Shown in pieces: positions 25,767-36,685 of a stretch of 64,000 nucleotides of DNA. The notes under the pieces are model-generated. The model ran no database searches, was not told where the DNA came from, and saw only the letters and a program-made list of their open reading frames with translations. The stretch comes from Verrucomicrobiaceae bacterium. GTDB taxonomy: Bacteria; Verrucomicrobiota; Verrucomicrobiia; Verrucomicrobiales; Akkermansiaceae. The stretch is taken from positions 180,108-244,107 of the forward strand of contig JAIXWR010000039.1 of the NCBI GenBank assembly GCA_027491155.1, given 5' to 3'. The position numbers and the translations under genes were made by a program. Numbering within the stretch: position 1 is the stretch's first letter; each line of letters begins with the position of its first letter.

Positions 25767-28700
25767 ATGTTCCGGCCCAAGGTTCTCCTCCTGCTGCTCG
25801 CCCCGCTTCCCGTCATGGCGGCGCCCGTGATCAACGAGATCATGTTCCGGCCGGCGACCGGCTATCCCGAGAATCCAGCCCTGGAATTCGTGGAAATCCA
25901 CAACCCCGATGCCACCGCGGTCAACGTCTCGGGCTGGGCCTTCACCGAAGGCATCGACTACACCCTGCCGGCCGGCACCAGCATTCCCGCCGGAGGCTAC
26001 CTGGTGGTGGCGGCCGATCCCGTCCTGCTCCAGGCCGCGCACCCGTCCATCACCCACCTCCGGGGCCCCTGGCCCGCCGATACCCGGCTTTCGAACTCCG
26101 GCGAAACCCTCACGCTCTCGAAACCGGGGACGGTCGCCGGCACTTGGGAAACCGTCGATTCCATCCGCTACGCCGACGAAGGCGACTGGGCGGTCCGGAA
26201 CTGGAACAGCACCACCGGTTGGTTCTGGGTCACCGGGGCGAACGGCGGCGGCAAGACCGTCGAACGGCGGAACCCGAAGCTCGCCGTCGACAACGGCCAG
26301 AACTGGGGGGAATCCACCGCGGTCGGCGGCTCGCCCGGTGCCGCCAATTCCGTCCTATCGAGCAACGTCGCGCCCGTGATCACCTCCGTCGGGCACTCGC
26401 CGGCCGTGCCGAAGAGCACCGAGGCGGTGACCATCTCCTGCGTGCTTGCCGACGAACTCGCCGCCACCTCGCTCTCCGCCACGCTCCACTGGCGCAACGC
26501 CTCTTCCTCCACCCTGCCCGCCTTCACCGCCGTGCCCATGACCGGCACCGGCGGCGGACGCTTCGCCGCCTCCCTGCCCGCGATGGCGAACCGGACGATC
26601 GTCGAGTTCTACATCGCCGCCACCGACGGATCCTTCTCCCGCACCTGGCCCGCCCCCGCCACGACCGGTCAAACCGCGAATTGCCAGTATCAGGTGGACG
26701 ACGAGGTGATCACCGGCACCGCGCCCGGCTACCGGCTGATTTTCACCCAGCCCGAGTTCACCGCCTACACCGGCGTCGCCGCGGGCAGCAACCGCCAGTT
26801 CAACCTGACCTTCATCTCCTCCCGCGGAGACGATCCCACCATCCGCTACCGCGCGTCCGTCCGGAACCGCGGCAACACCTCGCGCAACTGGGGCGTCCGC
26901 TCCGCCCGCGTCGCCCTGCCGGGGGACGATCCCTGGTCCGGAGTCTCGGTCTTCAACATCAACGGCAAGTTCCCCTACGTCCAGTTCATCGGCATGCGCT
27001 GCCTGCAGTGGGCCGGCCTCGCCGGTTGCGACGCCTCGCCGCTCGAGGTCCGGCGGAACGGCACCGAGCCCACGCTCACCGGCGCCAACACCGACTTCGG
27101 CAAGCTCGCCCGCATCGAGAACCTCAACGGCGACTACGCCGACAAGCATTGGCCGGACGCGCCGGTCGTCCAGATCTACCGGGCCGAAGCCATGAACGGA
27201 CCGCAGTGGACCAGCACCGGCACCGCCCCCGCCAATCCCGACACCGCCTGGAACGGCTGGACCAAGCAGAACCGCGCCGCGCTCAACGACTGGTCGGACA
27301 TCATGAATTTCTGCAGCGTTTGGCAAAGCGTCGCCGCCTCCCACTTCACGGGGGCCACCGCCGGCAACGTCGCCTCCGGCACTTGGAACGGAGTCCCTTT
27401 CTCCGATGCCGAGGTCGCCGCCCTCGCGGAAGTCTGCGACCTCGACCATCTCGCCCGCTATCTCGCCGTCGCCACGATCATCCAGATCACCGAGGACAAC
27501 ATCTCGACCGGTGCCACCGACGACTACGCCGCGGCCCTCGTCCAGGATTCCCTCGGCCGCCGGCGCCTCCAGCTCATCCCCTACGACCTCGACAACGTGC
27601 TCGGCAAGGGGGACACGCCCGGCTCTTACAACACCTCCGGTCTCTACAACATGACCGAAGTGGGCTTCATCTTCGAGCCGCTGCTTCCTCTGATCGGAAA
27701 CACCGCCACTCCCGGCAACGCCGCGTTCCGCACGAAATACCTCACCGAGATCCGCAAGCTCTACGGCGGGCTTTTCGATGCCGACACCTCCGCCAATCCC
27801 AACCCTCCCTTCCACCGCTTCCTCGAAAACCACATCGGCACGTGGGTGGACAGCGCCACGCTGTCCGCGATGAAAACCTTCGCCACCCTGCGCCAGACCC
27901 ACCTGCTCGGCCTGATCGGACAGCCCAAGATTCCGGCCACCCCGGTCGCGGAAAACGGAGTGGCCGCCGGCTACAACGGCACGCTGCGGATCAACGAGGT
28001 CCTCGCCGTGAACACGGCCGCGCACGCCAATGGCACCACCTACCCCGACGTCATCGAGCTCCACAACAGCGGCACGACTTCGGTCAACATCAGCAACATG
28101 AGCCTCACCGACGATCCCGCCGATCCGCGCAAGTTCGTCTTCCCGTCCGGCACCAGCATTCCCGCCAACGGCTACCTCCTCGTGTATGCCGACTCCGCCA
28201 CCACCCAGCCCGGCCTCCACACCCTGTTCGGACTCGACTCCGCGGGCGAAACCCTGCGCCTCCACGCCACCCCCGGTTCCGGCGGCGGCGTGGTCGACGA
28301 ACTCGTCTTCGGCAACCAGGCCGCCAACCTTTCGGTCTCCCGCAGCGCCGCCGATCCCGCCCGCTGGGTACTCGCCGCCCCGACCCTCGGCTCGGCGAAC
28401 GGCAGCGCCCTCCCCCTCGCCCCGCCCGCCGACCTCCGCCTCAACGAGTGGGCCGGCAACACCCGGTACCGCCTCGACCGGGACTTCATCGAGCTCTTCA
28501 ACCGCAACACCTCCCCCGCCGCCCTCGGCGGCATGCGCCTGACCGACGACATCGCGAACCGCCCGTCCCTGCGCACCTTCCCGCCGCTGAGCTTCATCGC
28601 CGGGAACGGACTGCTGCTCCTCGACTCCGACGCGCTCGGCTTCAGGCTCGACGGAAACTTCGGCTTCCTCACCCTCGCCGCGGGAAACTCCGAACTCATC

Positions 28701-30839
28701 GACCAGGTCAGCATCGTCTCCCAGTTCGGCGACCGCTCGACCGGTCGCGCGACCGACGGCTCCGACACCTACGCCGAGTTCCCCGTCCCCAGCCCCGGCC
28801 TTTCCAACAGCACCGCCGTTCCCTCCGCCGCCGCCGGCCTGCTGGAGCATCTGCGCATCACGGAAATCCAGGCGATCCCGACCGGCGGCGGAACCTACGA
28901 ATTCGTCGAACTCCAGAACACCGGCACCACCACGCTCGACCTGTCCGGCGTCCGCTTCACCAACGGGATCGACTACACCTTTCCCGTCGGCACCGGGCTC
29001 GCACCCGGCCGGTTCATCGTCGTCTGCCGGGACCGCAGCGCCTTCCTCTCCCGCCACCCCGGGGCTTCCGCCGCCCTCGCCCCGGACGTCTTCACCGGCG
29101 CCCTCGACAATTCGGGCGAAACCCTCGCCCTCACCCTGCCGGCACCGTGGGACGTCCACATCCTCAACTTCCGCTTCGTGCCCGAATGGTTCACCGATTC
29201 CTTCCAGAACGGCCGCTCGCTCACCGTGATCGACGCCGCGAACTCGCTCCCCGTCGACTGGGGTGAATCCTTCACCTGGGAGCCCTCCACCAACGCCAAC
29301 GGCACCCCGGGCATGGACGGACCGCCGGCGATCACCAGCGCGACCGCCGCCACCGCCGTCGCCGGGGACCCCTTCAACTACCAGATCACCGCCACCCGCT
29401 TTCCATCCTCCTACGGGGCCACCGGCCTGCCGCCGGGGCTGGCAATCCAGACCTCGACCGGACTGATCTCCGGCGTGCCCACGCAGGTCGGCGTCTTCCC
29501 CGCCACGATCTCCGCCACGAATTCCGGCGGAACCGCCGAGCAAGCGCTGACCCTGACCGTCGCCAGCTCGGGTCCGCTGGCCGGCTTCACCTGGGACTAC
29601 GTGCCCGCCTCGTCGCCGGCCGGCCAACCTTTCGCCGTGCAAGTTACCGCGCGCGACTCCGCCGGCCGGGTGGTCACCTCGCTCGGCGGATCGGTCAACC
29701 TCAGCGCCTCGATCAGCAGCGGGAACACCGGATCGCCCGTGGCCATCACGGAGGTCACCGACGGCACGCTGGACCAGTTCGAACTCCAGAACATCGGCAG
29801 CACCAGCGCCAACACGAGCGGCTGGTATGTGAAGATCAGCGACGGCAACACCAACATCAACGCCATGAGCCCGCTCCAGCTCAACCTGCCGTCCACCCTG
29901 GCACCCGGAGCCCTGGTCTGGGGCTCGGAGACCACCGGCGCGCCGCGCATCTTCTGGGGCGGGTCGATCAACTGGTCCGCCTCCGGCTCACCGAGCCGCG
30001 GCTGGATCATGCTTCTCGACGCCGCCCACCAGCTCCGCGATTTCGTCGTCTGGGGCTGGTCCGCCAACGATCTCGGCGCGTTCAATGTCACGACCGGCGG
30101 GGTCACCCACACCGGAGCCTCGATCACCGCCGCAGGAAACTGGAGCGGCAGCCCGGTCGCCACGCCCGGCGTGAACCTGACCAGCATCATCAAGCGCATC
30201 GGCACCGCCGACACCGGCACCGCCGCCGATTTCACCAACACCTCCACCGGGGCCAATTTCAACGCCACCAACGCAAACCTCGCCATCCCGTGGAGCTTCT
30301 CCACGCCCGTCGCCTTGCAGCCCTCGACCTTCCCGATCTCCGCAGGCACCGGCATCGGCTACCTTTCGATCGCCGCCACCGGCGAGGACATCGTCCTCCG
30401 CGCCACCGACCCGGCGACCGGCCAGGCCGGCAACTCCGCGCCGCTGGACATCACCGCCGCGCTCGCCGACAGCGACGGCGACGGAATGCCCGACACCTGG
30501 GAGACCGCCAACGGGTTGAACCCCTCGCTTCCAAGCTCCACCGCCGATGCCGATGGCGACGGCCAAGCCGACCTGACCGAGTTCCTCATGGGTACGGATC
30601 CCCGCAACGGCGCGTCGCGATTCGCCATCACCGGCACGGAGGCCGGCGCGACCTCCTTCACCCTCCGCTGGAACGGCGTCGCCGGCAGGATCTACCGGAT
30701 CCACTCCGCCGCCGATCCCGCGGGGCCCTGGACTCCGGCCAGCCCGCTCATCCTCGCCACCGGCAGTGGCCCGCTGGAACGCTCGCTCGCCCGCGATGGC
30801 CTCGCGAAGCGCTTCTTCCGGGTGGAGAGCGTCGAGTGA
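25767..30839 (+). CDS. Secreted CotH-kinase/lamin-tail-domain multidomain protein
   Basis: 1690-residue exported protein. ATG 25767 opens a signal peptide (MFRPKVLLLLLAPLPVMA). Lamin-tail (LTD) domains follow at about residues 18-95, 735-840, 890-990 and 1030-1115, with another partial one near 1325. A CotH-like region (about 340-690) includes SVRNRGNTSRNWG and LQLIPYDLDNVLGKG. A putative-Ig (He_PIG) module lies near 1185-1275. Asp-rich thrombospondin-3-type repeats (DSDGDGMPDTWE, DADGDGQADLTEF) and a C-terminal beta domain ending RFFRVESVE close it. CotH proteins are atypical protein kinases, but surface adhesion or matrix function is as likely. It is antisense to the locus it interrupts. 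Confidence 0.85.
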   Translation: MFRPKVLLLLLAPLPVMAAPVINEIMFRPATGYPENPALEFVEIHNPDATAVNVSGWAFTEGIDYTLPAGTSIPAGGYLVVAADPVLLQAAHPSITHLRGPWPADTRLSNSGETLTLSKPGTVAGTWETVDSIRYADEGDWAVRNWNSTTGWFWVTGANGGGKTVERRNPKLAVDNGQNWGESTAVGGSPGAANSVLSSNVAPVITSVGHSPAVPKSTEAVTISCVLADELAATSLSATLHWRNASSSTLPAFTAVPMTGTGGGRFAASLPAMANRTIVEFYIAATDGSFSRTWPAPATTGQTANCQYQVDDEVITGTAPGYRLIFTQPEFTAYTGVAAGSNRQFNLTFISSRGDDPTIRYRASVRNRGNTSRNWGVRSARVALPGDDPWSGVSVFNINGKFPYVQFIGMRCLQWAGLAGCDASPLEVRRNGTEPTLTGANTDFGKLARIENLNGDYADKHWPDAPVVQIYRAEAMNGPQWTSTGTAPANPDTAWNGWTKQNRAALNDWSDIMNFCSVWQSVAASHFTGATAGNVASGTWNGVPFSDAEVAALAEVCDLDHLARYLAVATIIQITEDNISTGATDDYAAALVQDSLGRRRLQLIPYDLDNVLGKGDTPGSYNTSGLYNMTEVGFIFEPLLPLIGNTATPGNAAFRTKYLTEIRKLYGGLFDADTSANPNPPFHRFLENHIGTWVDSATLSAMKTFATLRQTHLLGLIGQPKIPATPVAENGVAAGYNGTLRINEVLAVNTAAHANGTTYPDVIELHNSGTTSVNISNMSLTDDPADPRKFVFPSGTSIPANGYLLVYADSATTQPGLHTLFGLDSAGETLRLHATPGSGGGVVDELVFGNQAANLSVSRSAADPARWVLAAPTLGSANGSALPLAPPADLRLNEWAGNTRYRLDRDFIELFNRNTSPAALGGMRLTDDIANRPSLRTFPPLSFIAGNGLLLLDSDALGFRLDGNFGFLTLAAGNSELIDQVSIVSQFGDRSTGRATDGSDTYAEFPVPSPGLSNSTAVPSAAAGLLEHLRITEIQAIPTGGGTYEFVELQNTGTTTLDLSGVRFTNGIDYTFPVGTGLAPGRFIVVCRDRSAFLSRHPGASAALAPDVFTGALDNSGETLALTLPAPWDVHILNFRFVPEWFTDSFQNGRSLTVIDAANSLPVDWGESFTWEPSTNANGTPGMDGPPAITSATAATAVAGDPFNYQITATRFPSSYGATGLPPGLAIQTSTGLISGVPTQVGVFPATISATNSGGTAEQALTLTVASSGPLAGFTWDYVPASSPAGQPFAVQVTARDSAGRVVTSLGGSVNLSASISSGNTGSPVAITEVTDGTLDQFELQNIGSTSANTSGWYVKISDGNTNINAMSPLQLNLPSTLAPGALVWGSETTGAPRIFWGGSINWSASGSPSRGWIMLLDAAHQLRDFVVWGWSANDLGAFNVTTGGVTHTGASITAAGNWSGSPVATPGVNLTSIIKRIGTADTGTAADFTNTSTGANFNATNANLAIPWSFSTPVALQPSTFPISAGTGIGYLSIAATGEDIVLRATDPATGQAGNSAPLDITAALADSDGDGMPDTWETANGLNPSLPSSTADADGDGQADLTEFLMGTDPRNGASRFAITGTEAGATSFTLRWNGVAGRIYRIHSAADPAGPWTPASPLILATGSGPLERSLARDGLAKRFFRVESVE

Positions 30840-30847
30840 GCCACCTT

Positions 30848-33676
30848 TCACTTCCGCGCCGCCCACACCGCGTCCTGCCCGAAGTCGATCCTCACTTCCT
30901 CCCCGGCGCGGCGGTTGCGGGAAACCCACCGGGCCAGCAGGCTTTCCAGCAGGAACAGGATGAACGCGGCGATCGCCAGCAGCTTCCAGATCTCGCGCCC
31001 GAAGCCCTTGCCCTGGAGCACGCCTAACAAATCACCGACCGACGTCGGCTGCAGGAGATCGACATGGCTGCGGACCAGCGCGAGGTCGTCCTCGGTCCGC
31101 GCTTCGAAGCGGCTCTCCGCCGGGTCGCGCAGCACCGCCACCGGCAGCGACTGGCCTTCCTTCAAGGCAAGGAGGGAGCTCACGTCCTCGCCCGGCGTCA
31201 CCTGATAGATCCCGGGCACCGCCGGGCCGCCGATCGCGAGCTCCCGGCCTTTCCGCGCCGGCCGCAGCACCGCCTCGCGCGGCAGGCCGAGCGGATCCAT
31301 CACCTTCATCGGCTCCCCGGCGAGCTCGGTCTCCGGTTGGAACGCGGAACGCGGGATCAACTGCTTGCTGCCGCCCGGCGGTGTCCAGTAGAGCCGCGCC
31401 TTCGCTTCCCCGCCTTCCTCGCGATACTTCGCGACGAACGCGACCGGCTTGCCCGCCTCGAGCGTGCGCTTGCCCATCTCCTTGGCCCCGTATTGAGCTT
31501 CCATCATCGGCTGGTCGCCGATCTTCACCTCGATCACGTCGTCGACGTCCGCTGAAATCAGGTAGTCTCCGGTCGCCGGTGCCACCAGCTTGCCCCGCCA
31601 CTCGACGGTGAAGCGGTCGTTCGGGAAACGCTTGTCGGGCGCACCATCGCCCCAGGCGAAGTCGATGTCCGAATCGGTCCGCACGATCGTCGGCCGCCCC
31701 TTCCACCCGTTGTTGCGGTAGTAGGAGCCGGTCAAGCCGCCGCCCGATCCGTGGAATGCCACCGCCGGGCTCCAGGCGGACTCGACATTCAGCCCCACCC
31801 CGCTGCCCGCGGTCCAGGCGACCAGCTCGTGCAACAGCGGCACGAAGGCCCGCAGCGCCGGAAGGTTCCCCGAGCGGGCGTCGAAGGCGCAGGTGGCCAG
31901 CAAACTACGACCGCTGCCGTAGTTCCGCGCCGCCAGGAAAGTCTCGCCATTGCGATAGGCCGCGGCTTGCACCGCCCCCGCCACGGGATCCCCGGTCTTC
32001 CGCCACTGCTTGACCATGGCGTTGGCCAGATCCGAGTTCCTGTCGTCCTTGAACAAGGCGACCGACTCGTGGAGGAAGGTCGCCGGAGCGGGTGAAACGC
32101 CTTCGAGGTCCACCGCGATCTCGCCGAGCGGCATCGGCAGCACGGGCCCCTCGGCGCCCTTCCACGGGTTGTAAAAGGCCGCGTCGGCCCGGGGACCCGC
32201 GATCACCAGCAGCCCCGCACCGTCCTCGACGCGCGCCGCAAGCTGGCTGGCCAGCCGCTCGGGCAAGCGGGGCACGTCGGCCAGGATGATCACCGCGCGG
32301 CCTTCGAAATCGTCCTCTCCCAACTCCGGCGCGGGCACGACCTCGGGATCCATCAGGTGGTCCCCGCCGGCGTCCTTGCCGCGGCGGAGATCGGTCGATG
32401 GCGCCAAGGCCAGCGCGGAGTAGCCGGCCGCACGCTCGAAAAAGGATCCCGCCGGATTTCCGTCGACCAGCAGCACCGGCAAGGTCCCGCGCACGGTGAG
32501 CACACGCTCGGCCTTGTCGTCGGCTGTTAGATCGTCCTTCGCATCCATCCGCGCGGCGATGACCTGCGGCCCGGCTTTCGTGAAGCGGTGGCGGAACTCG
32601 ACGGTCTCCTTCTGCCCGGCGACCAGCAGCCCGACCGGTTTCTCGCCCGATTTCACGCCGCCGATCTCCAGCACGACCGGACCCGGCGTCACCGCCTCGG
32701 TGCCCGTGTTTTCCACGCTGACCCGCAGCGTCACCTCGCGGTCGGTGCCGACCACGCGGCGTGAAAGCTCGATCCCCGAAAGCGCGACGTTCCTCAAGGT
32801 CGCCGGCACGCCGAAGTCGCGCAGCAGCAGCTTCGGCTTCGTGGGCATCGCCTTCCACGCCTCTTCCAATCCTTCCCAGGCGTTCGGATTGTCGAAGCGC
32901 CAGCCACCGCGCTGGGCGTCGGTGAAGACCACGATTTCCTTCGAGGCATTGGTCCCTTCGGCCAGCCCCAGCGTCGCGACGCCGAGCGCTTCATGGGCGC
33001 GGAAATTCCCGCCGACCGGCCGCAAGGCATCGAGCACGCCCAGCACGTCGGCGCGGTGCGTCAGCGGCGATGCCGTCTTGGCCTCCGGTGCCGGCCCGCC
33101 GAGGACGACGAGGAAAGCGGTGCCGCGCGGGGCTTCCTTCACCAGTTGCTTGGCTTCCTCGACGGCCTTCGTGAAGACCGTCCTGCCATCGACCGAAAGC
33201 TCCATCGAGGCGGAGGCATCGATCACCAGCGCCACATCACGCCTGCCGCTCGCCTCAAAGCGCTTCAGATTCAAGGTGCGCTCAAGAAAGACCAGCCCCG
33301 CCGCCGCCAGCAGCAGGGCGAGCGCCGAAAACCTCACGATCCAGCGCCCCTTAGCCGCCAGCACGAAGGAGCCTCCCAACAGCGCGATCCCTACGAGCGC
33401 TGCCGGCAGCACGAACAGCCACGGCACGCTGGAATCCGGCGGCACGAACGGCCGGGCAAGCGCCATTGCCGCGAGACCTAACAGCAGGCAGCGCGCCGCC
33501 ATGAGCAGCAGGTCCTCCCACTCCATCTTGCGTTTCCGCATCGCCACCGTGTCGAAGAGGAACCGCATCGCGCCCCAGTCGATCGGCTTCGCCGCCTGAC
33601 GGCGGACCAGGTGGATGATGATCGGAATCGCCACCCCCGCCAGCCCCGCGAGCAACCATGGATTGAGAAACAGCAT
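30848..33676 (-). CDS. BatA-type VWA protein with embedded PA14 domain
   Basis: 942-residue membrane protein. It begins with the BatA signature (LAGVAIPIIIHLVRRQAAKP, DWGAMRFLF) and further membrane segments to about residue 135. A VWA domain follows with MIDAS motif DASASM (about 150). After a middle region resembling the GATase-like domain of VWA partners, a PA14 module spans about residues 645-785 (GSYYRNNGWKGRP, FTVEWRGKLVAPATGDYLIS, ARLYWTPPGG). One more helix lies near the C-terminus (IWKLLAIAAFILFLLESLLA). PA14 is a carbohydrate-binding domain, unusual in BatA proteins. Its ATG directly abuts the DUF58 stop. Confidence 0.85.
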   Translation of the reverse strand: MLFLNPWLLAGLAGVAIPIIIHLVRRQAAKPIDWGAMRFLFDTVAMRKRKMEWEDLLLMAARCLLLGLAAMALARPFVPPDSSVPWLFVLPAALVGIALLGGSFVLAAKGRWIVRFSALALLLAAAGLVFLERTLNLKRFEASGRRDVALVIDASASMELSVDGRTVFTKAVEEAKQLVKEAPRGTAFLVVLGGPAPEAKTASPLTHRADVLGVLDALRPVGGNFRAHEALGVATLGLAEGTNASKEIVVFTDAQRGGWRFDNPNAWEGLEEAWKAMPTKPKLLLRDFGVPATLRNVALSGIELSRRVVGTDREVTLRVSVENTGTEAVTPGPVVLEIGGVKSGEKPVGLLVAGQKETVEFRHRFTKAGPQVIAARMDAKDDLTADDKAERVLTVRGTLPVLLVDGNPAGSFFERAAGYSALALAPSTDLRRGKDAGGDHLMDPEVVPAPELGEDDFEGRAVIILADVPRLPERLASQLAARVEDGAGLLVIAGPRADAAFYNPWKGAEGPVLPMPLGEIAVDLEGVSPAPATFLHESVALFKDDRNSDLANAMVKQWRKTGDPVAGAVQAAAYRNGETFLAARNYGSGRSLLATCAFDARSGNLPALRAFVPLLHELVAWTAGSGVGLNVESAWSPAVAFHGSGGGLTGSYYRNNGWKGRPTIVRTDSDIDFAWGDGAPDKRFPNDRFTVEWRGKLVAPATGDYLISADVDDVIEVKIGDQPMMEAQYGAKEMGKRTLEAGKPVAFVAKYREEGGEAKARLYWTPPGGSKQLIPRSAFQPETELAGEPMKVMDPLGLPREAVLRPARKGRELAIGGPAVPGIYQVTPGEDVSSLLALKEGQSLPVAVLRDPAESRFEARTEDDLALVRSHVDLLQPTSVGDLLGVLQGKGFGREIWKLLAIAAFILFLLESLLARWVSRNRRAGEEVRIDFGQDAVWAARK

Positions 33677-34606
33677 CTACTTCCGCCCTCCCACGTAGCG
33701 CAGCAGGGTGTCCCGCAGCGGGGCTTGGGTGTTCACGGCAACGTAGTCGGCGCGCATCTTACCGCAGGCCGCGTCGATCCGTTTCACGAAGTCGCGGATC
33801 TTCTCCAGGTAGGCCGCGCGCACCGCCTGCGGATCGATCCGCAGCATCGCCTCGACACCTTCGAGGTCGCGGAACCGTTGGAAGTTCTTGAAAGGGAAGG
33901 TCAGCTCCTCCTCTGCCATCAGATGGAAGATCACCAGCTCGTGTTGGCGGAAATCGAAATGGTGCAGCGCCTCGATGATCTTCGCCGGATCGTCGAAAAG
34001 GTCGCTGATCAGGATGACCGTCCCGCGCCGCGGGATCCGCTCGGCCACGCCGTGCAGCACGCCGCCGACATCGGTGTCCGCCCCCGCCTCGGTGGCGTGC
34101 AGTTCTTCCAGGATCCGCCGCACCTGGCTCGGCCGGCTGCCGGCGCGGATGAAACTGCGGACGTCCTTGTCGAAGGTCACCAGTCCCGCCGCGTCGCCCT
34201 GTTTGACGAAGAGATACGCCAGCGCGGCGGCGAGGTGCTTGGCATACTCCAGCTTGGAAAGCGCGACCTCGCCGACCTTTGCCGCGGAGTCACCGGTGTA
34301 TTTCATCGAGCCCGAGACATCGACGGCCAGCATCGCGCGGAGGTTGGTCTCCTCGATGTACTGGCGGATCACGTTGCGGTCGCTCTTCGCCATGACCCGC
34401 CAGTCGAGGTCCTTCGGATCGTCGCCCGGCACGTATTCGCGGTGCTCCGCGAATTCGACGGAGAAGCCCTTGTCCGGCGAGCTGTGGCGACCTGTCAGGG
34501 TCCCCTGCATCCGCCGCCGGGCGTACCACTCGAGCCGCCGCATCACGCCCATCGTTTCGGGCGGCAGCAGGCGCATGCACTCGGGGAGTTTCAGGGAGTC
34601 GCTCAT
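33677..34606 (-). CDS. DUF58 domain protein
   Basis: 309-residue DUF58 protein, the usual partner of MoxR ATPases. It shows the defining HREYVPGDDPKDLDWRVMAK segment and a VWA-like AVDVSGSMKYTG start (MIDAS DxSxS). The protein is likely cytoplasmic and peripheral to the membrane, linking MoxR to the VWA proteins. The next gene (BatA/PA14) starts on the base after its stop. The 117 bases upstream, before moxR ends, hold an AT-rich inverted repeat. Confidence 0.9.
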   Translation of the reverse strand: MSDSLKLPECMRLLPPETMGVMRRLEWYARRRMQGTLTGRHSSPDKGFSVEFAEHREYVPGDDPKDLDWRVMAKSDRNVIRQYIEETNLRAMLAVDVSGSMKYTGDSAAKVGEVALSKLEYAKHLAAALAYLFVKQGDAAGLVTFDKDVRSFIRAGSRPSQVRRILEELHATEAGADTDVGGVLHGVAERIPRRGTVILISDLFDDPAKIIEALHHFDFRQHELVIFHLMAEEELTFPFKNFQRFRDLEGVEAMLRIDPQAVRAAYLEKIRDFVKRIDAACGKMRADYVAVNTQAPLRDTLLRYVGGRK

Positions 34607-34615
34607 TTGAAGAGG

Positions 34616-34713
34616 TTGATGGTCGATCGTGGATAGTTGATAGCTTGAAGGGGGGCGGGATCAGATCGGGCTGCTTTTTCCAAATCCATCAACCATCCAC
34701 TCTCAACCATCAG
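34616..34713. repeat. AT-rich imperfect inverted repeat between moxR and DUF58 gene
   Basis: Arms at 34616-34643 (TTGATGG ... GTGGAT ... GTTGATAG) and 34686-34713 (CCATCAACCATCCAC ... CAACCATCAG) are about 80 percent complementary around a 42-base centre. Composition is clearly more AT-rich than the surrounding genes. It may be a small dispersed element or a degenerate MITE-like remnant. Confidence 0.5.
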
Positions 34714-34723
34714 CTTTCCCGCC

Positions 34724-35743
<1,020 letters not shown>

Positions 35744-35861
35744 ACGCGGAGGCCCCTCGGCAAATTGCAACGATTGAAACGGGTTTGCGGATTTCCCTGG
35801 CATCGGCAGGTTTCCGTGCTCGCGCTCGCCAAGCCGGGGCCGCCGGGCTAGCGTCCGCCGC

Positions 35862-36659
35862 GTGGCATTCCTGCGGATGATCGGCGGCATGGTGATCGGC
35901 TTCTTCCGGTATCTGGGGGAAGTCGCACTGCTGCTGGCCGAGATCGCCGGCTCGCTCGCCGCGGGCAAGATCCGCTGGCGGATGGTGCTGCGCCAGATCG
36001 TCGAGATCGGCCACCGCTCGCAGCCCGTCGTGATGGTCACCGGGGCCTTCACCGGCGCAGTCCTCGCCGCCCAATCGCTGTTCCAGTTTTCCACGCTCAA
36101 CATGGAAACCGGCGCCGGTGCCCTGGTCAGCGTGGCGATGCTGCGCGAACTCGGTCCGTCGATCACCGCCCTGATGCTGGCCGGCCGGGTCGGCGCGGCG
36201 ATGGCCGCGGAAATCGGGACCATGAGGGTCACCGAGCAGGTCGACGCCCTGCGCTCGATGGGCGTGCATCCGGTCGACTACCTCGTCACGCCCCGCATGC
36301 TTGCGATGCTGGTGGCCATGCCTTTGCTGATCGGCGAATCGGCGGCGCTCGGGATCGTCGCCTCGGTGGCGGTCGGCACCGGCCCATTCAACGTGAACCC
36401 CGCCTACTGGATGGACCAGATGGGCAAATACACCGATCTCAGCGACATCGTGATCGCCTTGATCAAGGGGGGTGTGTTCGGCCTGCTGATCGTCGCGATT
36501 TCCTGCCACCAGGGCATGAGCGCGAGCAACGGCGCGGTGGGCGTCGGCCGCAGCACCACGCGGGCGATGGTCTATTCGGCGCTGGCCATCCTGGTCTTCA
36601 ACTTCTTCCTCACGCTGCTGCTGAACGTGATCTTCCCGGCGGGGCTCGGGCGGCGCTGA
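35862..36659 (+). CDS. mlaE: MlaE/YrbE-family ABC permease
   Basis: 265-residue inner-membrane permease of the MlaE family, which moves phospholipids between the two membranes with an ATPase (MlaF) and an MCE protein (MlaD). The characteristic block [20 protein letters not shown], then [17 protein letters not shown], then [11 protein letters not shown] is intact, with about five hydrophobic segments. It begins with GTG 35862 (next in-frame ATG 35877). No ATPase or MCE gene is adjacent: rho converges 10 bases downstream. Confidence 0.9.
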   Translation: MAFLRMIGGMVIGFFRYLGEVALLLAEIAGSLAAGKIRWRMVLRQIVEIGHRSQPVVMVTGAFTGAVLAAQSLFQFSTLNMETGAGALVSVAMLRELGPSITALMLAGRVGAAMAAEIGTMRVTEQVDALRSMGVHPVDYLVTPRMLAMLVAMPLLIGESAALGIVASVAVGTGPFNVNPAYWMDQMGKYTDLSDIVIALIKGGVFGLLIVAISCHQGMSASNGAVGVGRSTTRAMVYSALAILVFNFFLTLLLNVIFPAGLGRR

Positions 36660-36664
36660 ACGGC

Positions 36665-36685
36665 GGAGATCAACCCTTGATCTCC
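36665..36685. terminator. Hairpin overlapping the rho stop codon
   Basis: A perfect 9-bp stem GGAGATCAA (36665-36673) with TTGATCTCC (36677-36685) and a 3-base loop, spanning the last codons and stop of rho and lying six bases after the mlaE stop. It could end both convergent transcripts. There is no U-run on either strand, so efficiency is unclear. Confidence 0.45.

Noticed and set aside
26355..29642. A 1095-codon minus-strand frame inside the CotH/LTD gene
   Set aside because: Shadow of GC-rich plus-strand coding; composition is Gly/Ala/Arg-rich without domains, while the plus strand shows LTD, CotH and TSP3 motifs.
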